DNA of 38,753 nucleotides, taken from contig JAKMCX010000040.1 in NCBI GenBank assembly GCA_022428285.1, positions 1 to 38,753 on the forward strand, read 5' to 3'. A program made the translations under genes and the position numbers. The DNA is from Flavobacteriales bacterium (GTDB lineage Bacteria; Bacteroidota; Bacteroidia; Flavobacteriales_D; Sanyastnellaceae). Shown here one piece after another: positions 26,343 through 35,153 of the stretch. Within the stretch, counting starts at the first letter, position 1. The number at the start of each line of letters is the position of its first letter. The notes beneath the pieces are model-generated. The model made no database searches. It saw nothing but the letters and a program-made list of their open reading frames with translations, and was not told the origin of the DNA.

Positions 26343-28655
26343 ATGAGAAAAGGGGTGTTGTTGTCCATGGTTTTCGTCGCAGTTACAGCGATGACGTGGG
26401 CGCAAGGCACCGTAAAAGGATTTGTTCGTGCCGAGGACGATGGTGCTCCAGTGTTGTTCGCAGCGGTGGTTTTAGAGGGCACCACTTATGGTGTGTCGAC
26501 GGACATTCAGGGGTATTACAGCCTCTCCAAAATTCCCGCAGGCACCTACACTTTGGTGGTGTCCAGTGTGGAGTACAAGCCTTTTCGGACCGAAGTGGAG
26601 GTGCGCGATGACCGTGTGTTGACCAAGAACATTGCCTTGGATGCGGGCTTGATTGAATTGGAAAGTGCAGTGGTTTCTACAGAACGCGGCGAGCAGCTCA
26701 ACACCGTTCGCATGTCGGTGGAGTCCATTCAACCGGCCGACATCAAGAGAATTCCCAGTTTAGGAGGCACTCCTGACTTGGTTCAGGTGCTTCAAACTTT
26801 GCCGGGATTTGTATCCACTGGAGACCAAGGCGGACAATTGTATATCCGGGGCGGATCTCCGGTCCAAAACAAAGTGCTGCTCGATGGCATGATCATCTAC
26901 AATGCCTTTCACAGCATTGGGCTTTTCAGCGTTTTTGATACCGACATCATTTCAAATGCAGACATCTATACCGGTGGGTTTAGCGGTCGATACGGCGGGC
27001 GGATCAGTTCCATCATGGACGTCTCCACCCGCGACGGAAGCCTGGCAGGCCTGAGCGGCCGAATTGGGGCCAGTCCATTTGGTTCTAAGTTGCTTATCGA
27101 GGGGCCGTTGGGCAAGCGCAATGCCCGGGGGGGTGGAACGTCATTTTTGCTTTCGGGCAAGCGGAGTTACCTCGAGCAGAGTTCTAAACTCCTGTACAGT
27201 TACATCGACGAGGAAGGTTTGCCCTTCAACTTCACCGACCTCTATGGCAAAGTGACGTTTGCAGGTGGTGCGGGAAGCCGTCTGAGCCTCTTTGGGTTTT
27301 CATTCAGCGATGATGTGAGCTATCAGGCCCTGAGCAACTTGGATTGGACCAACGTAGGGGGAGGTGGTCAGTTCATAGTGGTGCCCACGGGCAGCGCAGT
27401 TCTGATCAAAGGAAACTTTGCCAGCTCGCGTTACCGCATTGACCTCCAAGAGGACGGGGTGCCCGACCGCTACAGCCAGGTGAATGGTTTCAACTTTGGT
27501 CTGAACTTCAAGTACGTTTTGGGCGATGATGAAGCACGCTATGGCATCCAAGCCGTGGGCCTTCGTACTGACTTTAGAACGTTCAACGCTTTGGGTGTGA
27601 CGGTCGAGCAAACGGAGAACACCACTGAATTGGCAGGGTACTTCGATTACAAGCTTCAACGCGGTCCGTGGATCCTGAACCCCTCGATTCGGATCCAGTA
27701 CTACAGTTCTCTGGCCAAATTCAGTCCTGAGCCCAGACTCGGGGTCAAATACAAAGCCTCAGAGCGTTTGCGTTTGAAGGCCGCAGGAGGTCTGTACAGC
27801 CAGAACTTGATCTCGGCAAACTCGGACCGCGATGTGGTCAACCTGTTCTACGGCTTTTTGTCCGGCCCATCCAATCTTCAGGATGAGCTGATCGGGCCTG
27901 ACGGCGACATTCAGGAGGTCAGGCACAGCCTGCAGACCGCAGCCCACGCTGTGGGAGGTTTCGAGTACGACTTGACAGAGCGGATCAACGTGAACATCGA
28001 AGCCTATACCAAGTGGTTCACCCAGCTCACCAACTCCAACCGCAACAAACTGTTCCCTGACACCTACGAATTTGCCAATGTGCCAGAGAGCCAGCGCAAA
28101 GACTTTATCGTGGAAACGGGAAGGGCAGAAGGTGTTGACGTGGTGGTCAAGTATGAGGACAAGCTCAATTACTTGTGGTTGGTTTATTCCTTGGGCAACG
28201 TCGACCGGTGGGATGGTTTCCGTTGGTATGACCCCGTTTTCGACCGCAGGCACAACGTCAACTTGCTCGCTTCAAGGAAGTTTGGTCCCAAGGCCAAGAC
28301 CGAAGTGTCCGCACGTTGGAACCTCGGTTCTGGATTGCCATTTACCCAAACCCAAGGCTACTATCAGCCCGTCGGAATTTCGAGTGGGATCGACGACAAC
28401 TACGTCAACGGCAACCCCATCGAGTTGGGAATTGTATACGCCGACCTGAACGCTGGACGTTTGCCGGTGTATCACCGCATGGACTTGAGCGTCAGGCGTT
28501 CTTGGAAGCTCGGAGAGCGGATCGAGTTGGATGCCAACGCATCGATCACCAATGTGTACTCTCGGGCCAACATCTTTTACATCAACCGGGTGACCGGAGA
28601 GCGTGTAGACCAGCTGCCATTCCTGCCTTCGGTAGGCGTGGACATGAAGTTCTAA
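26343..28655 (+). CDS. TonB-dependent receptor with carboxypeptidase-regulatory-like domain
   Basis: Outer-membrane importer of 770 aa. ATG 26343 begins the signal peptide MRKGVLLSMVFVAVTAMTWAQ; the ORF start at 26310 is eleven codons too early. Residues about 22-105 are the regulatory-like beta-sandwich (GTVKGFVRAEDDGAPVLFAAV). The plug (about 120-230) contains GGTPDLVQVLQTLPGF, LYIRGGSPVQNKVLLDGM and YTGGFSGRYGGRISSIMDV. The barrel ends LPFLPSVGVDMKF with the terminal Phe expected for outer-membrane insertion. It belongs to the shorter type without a SusD neighbour, so the substrate (metal complex, vitamin, peptide or oligosaccharide) cannot be told. It is not clearly co-transcribed with the helicase, and its end is convergent with recN, 5 bases apart. 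Confidence 0.92.
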   Translation: MRKGVLLSMVFVAVTAMTWAQGTVKGFVRAEDDGAPVLFAAVVLEGTTYGVSTDIQGYYSLSKIPAGTYTLVVSSVEYKPFRTEVEVRDDRVLTKNIALDAGLIELESAVVSTERGEQLNTVRMSVESIQPADIKRIPSLGGTPDLVQVLQTLPGFVSTGDQGGQLYIRGGSPVQNKVLLDGMIIYNAFHSIGLFSVFDTDIISNADIYTGGFSGRYGGRISSIMDVSTRDGSLAGLSGRIGASPFGSKLLIEGPLGKRNARGGGTSFLLSGKRSYLEQSSKLLYSYIDEEGLPFNFTDLYGKVTFAGGAGSRLSLFGFSFSDDVSYQALSNLDWTNVGGGGQFIVVPTGSAVLIKGNFASSRYRIDLQEDGVPDRYSQVNGFNFGLNFKYVLGDDEARYGIQAVGLRTDFRTFNALGVTVEQTENTTELAGYFDYKLQRGPWILNPSIRIQYYSSLAKFSPEPRLGVKYKASERLRLKAAGGLYSQNLISANSDRDVVNLFYGFLSGPSNLQDELIGPDGDIQEVRHSLQTAAHAVGGFEYDLTERINVNIEAYTKWFTQLTNSNRNKLFPDTYEFANVPESQRKDFIVETGRAEGVDVVVKYEDKLNYLWLVYSLGNVDRWDGFRWYDPVFDRRHNVNLLASRKFGPKAKTEVSARWNLGSGLPFTQTQGYYQPVGISSGIDDNYVNGNPIELGIVYADLNAGRLPVYHRMDLSVRRSWKLGERIELDANASITNVYSRANIFYINRVTGERVDQLPFLPSVGVDMKF

Positions 28656-28660
28656 CGGCT

Positions 28661-30304
28661 TCAGGCCATGAGTGACCGGGCCTGTGCCCGAGCGGCATCG
28701 CCGATGGTCTCGCCGCTGAGCATGGCGGCCAATTCCTCTATGCGTGCTTCTTTGTCCAAGGGGACCAAGGCTGTATGGGCCCTGCCATCGCGGGTTTCTT
28801 TGAATACCCGGAAGTGGTGGTCGGCCTTTCCTGCCACTTGAGGCAGGTGGCTGATGGTGATGACTTGGGCGGCCTTGGAAATAGAAGCGATCAGGTCGGC
28901 CATGCGGGCGGCCACATCTCCGCTCACACCAGCATCAATTTCGTCCAAGATCAGTGTGGGCACTTCCAAGTGGGCCGTAAGTGCAGCTTTCAGGGAGAGC
29001 ATGACCCTGCTTCGCTCTCCTCCGGAAGCCACTTTGGTGAGCGGTTGCAATGGCTGGCCTGGATTGGCTGCAAAGGACATGCTGACGCGATAGGGGCCGG
29101 CGGCCTCTGGTGTGCTGCTGGCCGTCCATTCAAAACCGATTTTGGCTTCGGCTAGCTTGAGGTGCTGAAGGCGTGTTTCGATGGCCGAGGACAATGCTTC
29201 ACCGGCCTTTTTGCGGCAGTCGTGAAGCAGGTTTCCAGTGTGGTCCAACGTTTGGCGAGCCGCCAGCACAGCGCTGTTCAATTCGGCGATCCGCTGGTCT
29301 CGATTTTGTGCGTCCTGAAGTTGTGTGCGCATGGATTCTAAGCGCTCAATCAGCCCATCTAAATCCGCCACGCGGTGCTTGTCGAGCAAGCGGTTGATCT
29401 TGTCTTTGTCTGCTTCAGCTTTGGACAGTGCAGCGGGGTCCAAATCGATGGACTCCGCCTGTTGTGCGGCATCTTGTGCGGCATCGTCCAATTCGATTCG
29501 GCAAGACCTGATGCGCTCCAGAAGGTGCGCAGCTTCGCCGTGGACGGCGGTGATTTTCTCGAGCATTTGCTCGACACTGCGCAGCCGACTGATGAGGTCC
29601 TCGCCTTCGCCCTGAAGGGCTGCAGCGCTTGATTCCAATGCCTGACGAATGTCTTGGGCATGCGCCAGGCTGTCCAGGCGCGCGTCCAAATTGCGCAATG
29701 CAGGGTCTGCAAAGTCAATGGCATCCAGTTCTTCCAACTGAAAGCGGATGTAGTCCGCGTCCGCATCGGGCAGCCCATCTTGGTGGGTCAATGCATTGAG
29801 CGCTCCTTGGGCTGTGGCCCATGAAGCGTGATGTTCGCGCCATTGTTGGGCCAGTGCTTGTGCTTCGGTGGAGAACCCGTCGATGGCGTGGAGCAGGCCA
29901 TCTGAAGCATGGAGCCGCTGTCCATCTTGCTGACCGTGCAGGTCGACCAGCAATGGTGCCAGGGCCTTGAGGAATTGCAATTTGACAGGCTCGTCATTGA
30001 CGTATGCCCTCGAGCGCCCACCGGGCGCGATGCTTCTCCGGACGATGCAGCTGTCCGCTTCGTGCAATGCGCCCAAGACCATTTGCGCCGCTGCGCTGGG
30101 CAAAAATTCGGCCTCAACGATGCATTTTTCGGATTGAAGCGAGGCCATGCCTTCTGCCCGGTCCCCCAGAATCAGGCCCAAGGCACCCAACAGGATGGAC
30201 TTGCCGCTGCCGGTTTCCCCGGTGAGCACAGTCCAACCCTCGTCACAATGCCATTCAATGTGATCAATCAGGGCGTAATTCCGAATGGAGAGCCGACGCA
30301 GCAT
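28661..30304 (-). CDS. recN: DNA repair protein RecN
   Basis: SMC-like ATPase for double-strand break repair, 547 aa, the normal length. It starts MLRRLSIRNYALIDHIEWHC with Walker A GETGSGKS at 29-36. A long coiled-coil middle (about 150-370) follows, then the ABC signature KVASGGERSRVMLSLK and Walker B TLILDEIDAGVSGDVA, and the ISHLPQVAGKADHHFRV segment typical of RecN. Its ATG overlaps the TGA of the DUF4835 gene (ATGA), so translation is coupled, and it is the last gene of the bamD-rpoZ-coaBC-DUF4835-recN run. Confidence 0.97.
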   Translation of the reverse strand: MLRRLSIRNYALIDHIEWHCDEGWTVLTGETGSGKSILLGALGLILGDRAEGMASLQSEKCIVEAEFLPSAAAQMVLGALHEADSCIVRRSIAPGGRSRAYVNDEPVKLQFLKALAPLLVDLHGQQDGQRLHASDGLLHAIDGFSTEAQALAQQWREHHASWATAQGALNALTHQDGLPDADADYIRFQLEELDAIDFADPALRNLDARLDSLAHAQDIRQALESSAAALQGEGEDLISRLRSVEQMLEKITAVHGEAAHLLERIRSCRIELDDAAQDAAQQAESIDLDPAALSKAEADKDKINRLLDKHRVADLDGLIERLESMRTQLQDAQNRDQRIAELNSAVLAARQTLDHTGNLLHDCRKKAGEALSSAIETRLQHLKLAEAKIGFEWTASSTPEAAGPYRVSMSFAANPGQPLQPLTKVASGGERSRVMLSLKAALTAHLEVPTLILDEIDAGVSGDVAARMADLIASISKAAQVITISHLPQVAGKADHHFRVFKETRDGRAHTALVPLDKEARIEELAAMLSGETIGDAARAQARSLMA

Positions 30305-31254
30305 CAGCCGAGGCCCTGGTCGTACACAGGAATGTTGCCTGGATCGATGAGTTTAAGCACCGGCAGCAATCGTGCGCGCTCGCCTTCTTCTGCGGGGCCA
30401 AACATCTTGACCACCTCGTCTTTTTTGGCCTGGAAGAAGGTCTGAAGGTTGTAGTTGGCAGGACGTATTCTGTGCACATTGCGCAATGCGATCAAGGCAT
30501 TGGACATGGTTTGCCGGGCGGCGGCAGGGTCGTCAAAAGCCAGGTCCATTCCGAGCCTGTGGTACTCGTAGTAGCACCGGCGCAAGGGCCGGAATGTTTG
30601 GCTCAAGATGTTGTCAATCAGGGCGTACCGGGATTGTTTGCCGTCAGAAGCACTCCATCCTGGTGGTGGAGAAGAAAGTCCTTGTGCATTGGTGACCACA
30701 GTCTGAGCTTGGGTATACAAATTGGTTCCGCCTTCAAGGGAATAGGTGTCATAATCCATCGCCAAGATCATGTAAGCATAGAAGGCGAGCGAGCTGGTCA
30801 GATTGTCGCGAAACTGATCTTGGCTGTATTGAAGCAGTGTTCCTGGCGCATAGGTGAAGTCAAAGTCATTGTCGTTGACCATGAGCACCGGCGCATTGTA
30901 GTCGCTGTTGAAGATGGGCCTGCTGCTCTGCACCTGAATGGTGCCCTGAAAGCTGGTCTGCGAGTTGGCTTTGTTGATCGTGATCTGCATGGTGCAGGTG
31001 ATCCGTTCTTCTAATGTGAATTCATCTTGGGTCCAACGTCTTCCGCTCATGAACTCTGTGATGGCGGTTTCGAGCTGTTCAAATACAGAAGCCTCCACAT
31101 TGTTGATGGTTGGCGCGATGACGCTGACCTGACAATCCAGTTCTTGGGCCTGGGCGAATTGCCCCGCGCCGACCAAGAAAAGCAGCATTCCCAGAGGAAT
31201 CGCTGCCGTGACGGCGCGCATGGTGTTAAAAGGTCTGGGCATGGGGGTATTCAT
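30304..31254 (-). CDS. DUF4835 family exported protein
   Basis: 316 aa protein of a Bacteroidota-specific family with no established function. A signal peptide follows the first methionines (MRAVTAAIPLGMLLFLVGAG, then AQAQE). ATG 31254 is kept as the start because it overlaps the coaBC stop (ATGA), although the internal Met12 would give a tighter signal. The mature part begins ELDCQVSVIAP and contains the family stretches FTLEERITCTMQITI, LAFYAYMILAMDYDTYS and FRPLRRCYYEYHRLGMD. Its fixed place between coaBC and recN in a run that begins with bamD suggests an envelope role; this is inference. It is periplasmic or outer-membrane facing by its signal. Confidence 0.88.
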   Translation of the reverse strand: MNTPMPRPFNTMRAVTAAIPLGMLLFLVGAGQFAQAQELDCQVSVIAPTINNVEASVFEQLETAITEFMSGRRWTQDEFTLEERITCTMQITINKANSQTSFQGTIQVQSSRPIFNSDYNAPVLMVNDNDFDFTYAPGTLLQYSQDQFRDNLTSSLAFYAYMILAMDYDTYSLEGGTNLYTQAQTVVTNAQGLSSPPPGWSASDGKQSRYALIDNILSQTFRPLRRCYYEYHRLGMDLAFDDPAAARQTMSNALIALRNVHRIRPANYNLQTFFQAKKDEVVKMFGPAEEGERARLLPVLKLIDPGNIPVYDQGLG

Positions 31255-32495
31255 CTTCCTGACTGTTCAAGCGGCGGACGCTGCAACAATTGGCGTTGCA
31301 CCTCATCGGCGAGGTCTGCGGCGACCGCTTCCTTGGTCTTCAATTCAAAACTATCAATCCTATCCGGACCATGAACGAAGTCAACGCGGTTTGTGGTGTG
31401 TTCGAACCCCGCTCCTTTGTCCGCGATGGAATTCAACACGATCATGTCGCAGTTCTTGGCCGTCAACTTGCGGAGTGCCGCGGCTTTTCCGTCGCCATGG
31501 GCCAAGGCGAAGCCCACCTTGAAGCAAGCAGGGGAGGCGAGGGCGTTGATTCCGGCCAAGATGTCGGGATTTCCTACCATTTCAATGGCATCGGGAAGTT
31601 CCGATTTGGCTGGTTTTCCGTCAATTGGATGGGCAGGTCGCACATCTGCTACAGCGGCCACGCCGATGGTGGTGTCGGGCATGGCGTTTTTCAAGGCTGC
31701 TTCTGCTGCGGCCTTCATGTCCATGGCCGTCTCGACATCGATCCTTTGTATTCCCGGGTGGTCCGTAGCCACGCTCGAAGGTCCGCTGATGAAATCGACC
31801 AGCATTCCCCGATGGGCCAATTCCAATGCGATGGCGGCACCTTGGCGCCCAGAAGAGCGGTTTCCGATGAACCTCACGGAGTCGATGGGTTCACGGGTTG
31901 GTCCTGATGTGATCAGGGCGCGGTATCCCATCAAAGGGGCCTGAATGCGGAACCACTCGGTGAGCTCTTGCCGAATTCTCTCTGGCTCAGCCATGCGGCC
32001 CTTTCCAGTGAGGCCGCTCGCCAGTTCGCCAGTATCGGGTTCGATGACGTGGACGCCCCGTTGTCTCAACGCACCGAGGTTCTCGGTGGTCGCTGCATGG
32101 GAAAACATGTCCCTGTCCATGGCAGGTGCCACCACAACAGGGCACTTGGCGCTCAGCAATACGGTCAGCAGCAGGCTGTCTCCCCGCCCTTCGACCATCC
32201 CCGAGAGGGTATGGGCCGTCGCGGGAGCGACCAGCACCACGTCACCCCAGAGTCCCAACTCTACGTGGTCTGTCCATGTGCCAGCATCGCGGTCTTGCGT
32301 CAGTTCGCTGTGAACGGCATGACCGCTGAGGGTACCGAGGGTAAGGGGAGTGATGAATTCTTTGGCGCCTGGCGTCATGACCACGCGCACCTGTGCACCG
32401 GCTTTCACCAGTTCACGAACGACAAGAGCGGATTTGTATGCAGCGATGCTCCCGGTGACGCCCAGGACAATGCGGCGGCCCGAGAGGGAACCCAT
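31251..32495 (-). CDS. coaBC: Bifunctional phosphopantothenoylcysteine decarboxylase / phosphopantothenate-cysteine ligase
   Basis: Two consecutive steps of coenzyme A synthesis in one 414 aa cytoplasmic protein. The N-terminal flavoprotein decarboxylase (CoaC) shows LGVTGSIAAYKSALVVREL at 11-29, APATAHTLSGM and APAMDRDMF. The usual motifs are PASANT and PxMNxxMW, so the His in PATAHT and the Asp in PAMD are departures; Asp is common in this phylum. The C-terminal ligase (CoaB, from about 190) has ITSGPTREPIDSVRFIGNRSSGRQG, GVAAVADVRP and the KNCDMIVLNSI segment. It starts 8 bases after the rpoZ stop and overlaps the next gene by ATGA. Confidence 0.96.
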   Translation of the reverse strand: MGSLSGRRIVLGVTGSIAAYKSALVVRELVKAGAQVRVVMTPGAKEFITPLTLGTLSGHAVHSELTQDRDAGTWTDHVELGLWGDVVLVAPATAHTLSGMVEGRGDSLLLTVLLSAKCPVVVAPAMDRDMFSHAATTENLGALRQRGVHVIEPDTGELASGLTGKGRMAEPERIRQELTEWFRIQAPLMGYRALITSGPTREPIDSVRFIGNRSSGRQGAAIALELAHRGMLVDFISGPSSVATDHPGIQRIDVETAMDMKAAAEAALKNAMPDTTIGVAAVADVRPAHPIDGKPAKSELPDAIEMVGNPDILAGINALASPACFKVGFALAHGDGKAAALRKLTAKNCDMIVLNSIADKGAGFEHTTNRVDFVHGPDRIDSFELKTKEAVAADLADEVQRQLLQRPPLEQSGR

Positions 32496-32503
32496 GTGCG
32501 GGA

Positions 32504-32917
32504 TCAGTTGTCCCGTTGCTGGAAGCGGCGGTTGCGGCGCTCCTCGCGCTCACGGCGAATTTCCTCTTGCTTGGCGGCTTCTGCAGCCAACTCTTCCTCC
32601 GTGGGCATGCGGAAGTAGACTTTGCCTTCTTCGAGCTCCTTGATGGCGACGCTGTGCGCTTTGGGCTGGCGCTCGTAGTGCTTGGAGATTTCGATTTGCT
32701 CCCGGTTCTCAAAGACCTCTTCGAGGCTGTCGGAAACAGTGATGAACTCCTCCAGCTTGGAATTGAGCTCTTCCTTGATTTCCTGTCCAAGTTGCGTGCT
32801 GCGCTTGGAAAGGACCACGATGGCTTCGAACAGGTTGCCGTTGACCTGCTGGTCGATGGAATGCGTGTCCCGGGTAATGGTGTTGCGGGAAGCCTGTTGG
32901 GTCTTGTTGGCGCTCAT
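32504..32917 (-). CDS. rpoZ: RNA polymerase omega-like subunit (RpoZ, Bacteroidota type)
   Basis: Small RNA polymerase assembly subunit of 137 aa. The conserved core is at about 15-75: THSIDQQVNGNLFEAIVVLSKR is the Bacteroidota version of the omega/RPB6 fold, followed by a QLGQEIKEELNSKLEEF helix. The C-terminal half is highly charged (EEELAAEAAKQEEIRREREERR) and probably extended or coiled. Annotation as omega rests on the family placement, as identity to proteobacterial RpoZ is low. It lies between bamD (12 bases) and coaBC (8 bases), the usual order in this phylum. Confidence 0.88.
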   Translation of the reverse strand: MSANKTQQASRNTITRDTHSIDQQVNGNLFEAIVVLSKRSTQLGQEIKEELNSKLEEFITVSDSLEEVFENREQIEISKHYERQPKAHSVAIKELEEGKVYFRMPTEEELAAEAAKQEEIRREREERRNRRFQQRDN

Positions 32918-32929
32918 TGTGCTTGTCGA

Positions 32930-33748
32930 CTATCGTTGTTCCGAAGATGCCTTTTCCAGTCCGGTGCGACTTTTGCGGTGAAACTGTTCAGCTTCACTTA
33001 AACGTGCACTGTCGGGAAAGCGGGCCGCAAAGGTAAAGTAGGATTCGATGGCATCCGCATATCGCTCTGCCTGTCTTCTTGCGGAGCTCTGCTCGGCATA
33101 AAGGAATTGGCTGTTCAAGACCAGAAACTGCGCTTCTTCGGCGTATTGGCTTGTGGGCCAGTCGTCCATGAAATGCTTGAGCGCTTTGGTGGCGCTTTGG
33201 AATTTGCTGGTGATGAAGTAGAGTTCTGCGCTCTTCCAAGCTTTGGTTTCAAGCTTTCCACGGAGCCTGAAAATCATGCTGTTGCAGCTGTCTTTGAGCG
33301 CTGTGGTCGGATAACGGTCCATGAACAACTGCAGTTCATCCATGGCGACTTGCGTCTCGCTTTGGTCCAGTTCCGGACCGGGAGAGAGTCGGTAACTGCA
33401 CAGCGCGGCGCGAAACTCAGCCTCTTCTGCGCGGTCCGAATTCGGGAACGTCTTGGCAAAATTCCGCATCGAGTAACGCCCCATGAACCAATCCTCAACA
33501 CACAGATGTGCTTCGGCGTACATGAAGTACACATCTTCCATGCGTTCTGTACCCCTAAACAGGCCGATCAGCTCTTGAAGCAAGGGGAGGCTTTGAATGC
33601 AGCGGTCGTCTGCAAAATATTCTTGGGCCTTCTCCCATTTGAATTCAGGGTCTGTGCTCTTGAGCACTTTTTGGTAGTCACCACAGCCCTGACTGCCTAT
33701 AAATAGAACCATCAAGGGCACCAGAACCATTAGGGCAGAACCGCGCAT
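32930..33748 (-). CDS. bamD: Outer-membrane assembly lipoprotein BamD
   Basis: TPR lipoprotein of the BAM complex, which inserts beta-barrels into the outer membrane, 272 aa. ATG 33748 gives a proper lipoprotein signal (MRGSALMVLVPLMVLFIGSQGC, Cys22); the ORF start at 33784 does not. The mature part opens CGDYQKVLKSTDPEFKWEKA, a hallmark of Bacteroidota BamD, followed by five TPR pairs, for example MEDVYFMYAEAHLCVEDW and YAEEAQFLVLNSQFLYAE. First gene of the five-gene run on this strand; its promoter must lie in the 140 bases shared with the divergent SPT-like gene. Confidence 0.94.
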   Translation of the reverse strand: MRGSALMVLVPLMVLFIGSQGCGDYQKVLKSTDPEFKWEKAQEYFADDRCIQSLPLLQELIGLFRGTERMEDVYFMYAEAHLCVEDWFMGRYSMRNFAKTFPNSDRAEEAEFRAALCSYRLSPGPELDQSETQVAMDELQLFMDRYPTTALKDSCNSMIFRLRGKLETKAWKSAELYFITSKFQSATKALKHFMDDWPTSQYAEEAQFLVLNSQFLYAEQSSARRQAERYADAIESYFTFAARFPDSARLSEAEQFHRKSRTGLEKASSEQR

Positions 33749-33849
33749 GGCGGCGAAAATAGCCGGAACAATATGGTTCTGCACCCTTTTTCAACCGAGG
33801 ATATGCCAACACTTGTTGCACAATGGGCAAGGATACCGTTCAGGTGCAG

Positions 33850-33858
33850 TAACTTCGC
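33850..33858 (+). promoter_or_regulatory. Candidate -7 promoter element of the SPT-truA-ABC unit
   Basis: TAACTTCGC matches the Bacteroidota -7 consensus TAnnTTTG(C) except for one C. It lies 31 bases upstream of the TTG start. No TTG at the expected -33 distance is visible, so support is modest. Confidence 0.33.
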
Positions 33859-33888
33859 AGCTTCGATTTCTCAACAGAACAAGACGTT

Positions 33889-35133
33889 TTGGACATTTTC
33901 GACCGCATCCGCGATGACCGCGGACCACTTGGCCAGCATGCCAAGAATACCCACGGGTACTTCACCTTCCCCAAGCTAGAGGGGGACATCTCCAACCGGA
34001 TGATGTTCAGAGGCAAAGAGGTCCTTGTTTGGAGTATCAACAATTATCTAGGCTTGGCCAATCACCCAGACGTTCGCAAGGCGGACGCCGATGCTGCCAA
34101 GGAATGGGGGATGGGTTACCCTATGGGGGCGCGCATGATGAGCGGGCAAACCAAGTTCCACGAGGAGCTCGAAGAGAACCTCGCTGGCTTCATGCAAAAG
34201 GAGGATGCCTTCTTGCTGAATTTCGGCTACCAGGGGTGCCAAAGTGCCATTGAGGCGCTTGTAAGCCGACACGATGTCATCGTGTATGACAGCGAAAGCC
34301 ACGCATGCATGGTGGATGGAGTAAGGCTTCACCAAGGAAAGCGCTTTGTGTTCCAGCACAATGACATGGAGAGCTTTGTGAAGCAGCTCGACCGCGCCAA
34401 AAACATCACGGATCAGACAGGAGGGGGCATTCTCGTGGTGACCGAAGGCGTATTTGGAATGGCGGGAGACCAGGGCAAGCTCAAAGAGATTGCGGCGTAC
34501 AAAGAGAAGTATGGATTCCGTCTCTTCGTGGACGACGCCCATGGCTTTGGCACCGTCGGAGAGAATGGCAGGGGAGCAGGAGATGAGCAGGGCTGTCACG
34601 AGGCCATCGACGTCTACTTCGGAACCTTTGCAAAGGCGATGGCCACCATCGGAGCGTTTGTGGCTGGACCGAAGGATGTGATTGACTTTCTGCGCTACAA
34701 CATGCGCTCCCAGACTTTTGCGAAGTCGTTGCCCATGCCCATCGTGATTGGGGCATTGAAGCGCCTCGAGATGATGGCCACGCAGCCTCAGCACAAAGAG
34801 CGCCTTTGGACAGTGGCTTCTGCATTGCAATCAGGTCTGAGTAAGGCAGGTTTCAACATTGGAGACACCAACAGCTGTGTCACTCCGGTTTTCCTTCAGG
34901 GAGGATTGGGAGAGGCCACCAACCTGACCTTGGACCTGCGCGAGAACCACGGCATCTTCTGTTCCATCGTGGTCTATCCGGTGGTTCCAAAAGACGTGAT
35001 CATGTTGCGCTTGATTCCAACTGCTGTTCACACCCTTGAGGACGTGGAGTACACCATTGAGACTTTCAAAAAGGTCAAGGACCGTCTCGCAGCGGGTGAA
35101 TACCAGCACGAAGGCATCGTGGATTGGGCCTGA
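33889..35133 (+). CDS. PLP-dependent alpha-oxoamine synthase, serine palmitoyltransferase-like
   Basis: Condenses an amino acid with an acyl thioester, the first step of sphingolipid or sulfonolipid (capnine-type) synthesis, 414 aa, cytoplasmic. The start is TTG 33889: the frame is closed by a TAA at 33850 and relatives begin at this point (DIFDRIRDDRGPLGQ), so an unusual start codon is likely. Family residues are present: His138 in SESHAC (ring stacking on PLP), DDAHGFG at 215-221 and the PLP Lys249 in GTFAKAMATIG. Substrate choice between serine, cysteate and glycine/2-amino-3-ketobutyrate cannot be made from motifs alone; the N-terminus and length resemble Bacteroidota SPT homologues rather than Kbl or BioF. 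truA follows 20 bases later and then an ABC exporter. Confidence 0.87.
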   Translation: MDIFDRIRDDRGPLGQHAKNTHGYFTFPKLEGDISNRMMFRGKEVLVWSINNYLGLANHPDVRKADADAAKEWGMGYPMGARMMSGQTKFHEELEENLAGFMQKEDAFLLNFGYQGCQSAIEALVSRHDVIVYDSESHACMVDGVRLHQGKRFVFQHNDMESFVKQLDRAKNITDQTGGGILVVTEGVFGMAGDQGKLKEIAAYKEKYGFRLFVDDAHGFGTVGENGRGAGDEQGCHEAIDVYFGTFAKAMATIGAFVAGPKDVIDFLRYNMRSQTFAKSLPMPIVIGALKRLEMMATQPQHKERLWTVASALQSGLSKAGFNIGDTNSCVTPVFLQGGLGEATNLTLDLRENHGIFCSIVVYPVVPKDVIMLRLIPTAVHTLEDVEYTIETFKKVKDRLAAGEYQHEGIVDWA

Positions 35134-35153
35134 TGCCCTGACAAACAACGCTG

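Noticed and set aside
34048-34830. 260 aa minus-strand ORF opposite the SPT-like gene
   Set aside because: Antisense shadow of a gene with all catalytic residues intact.
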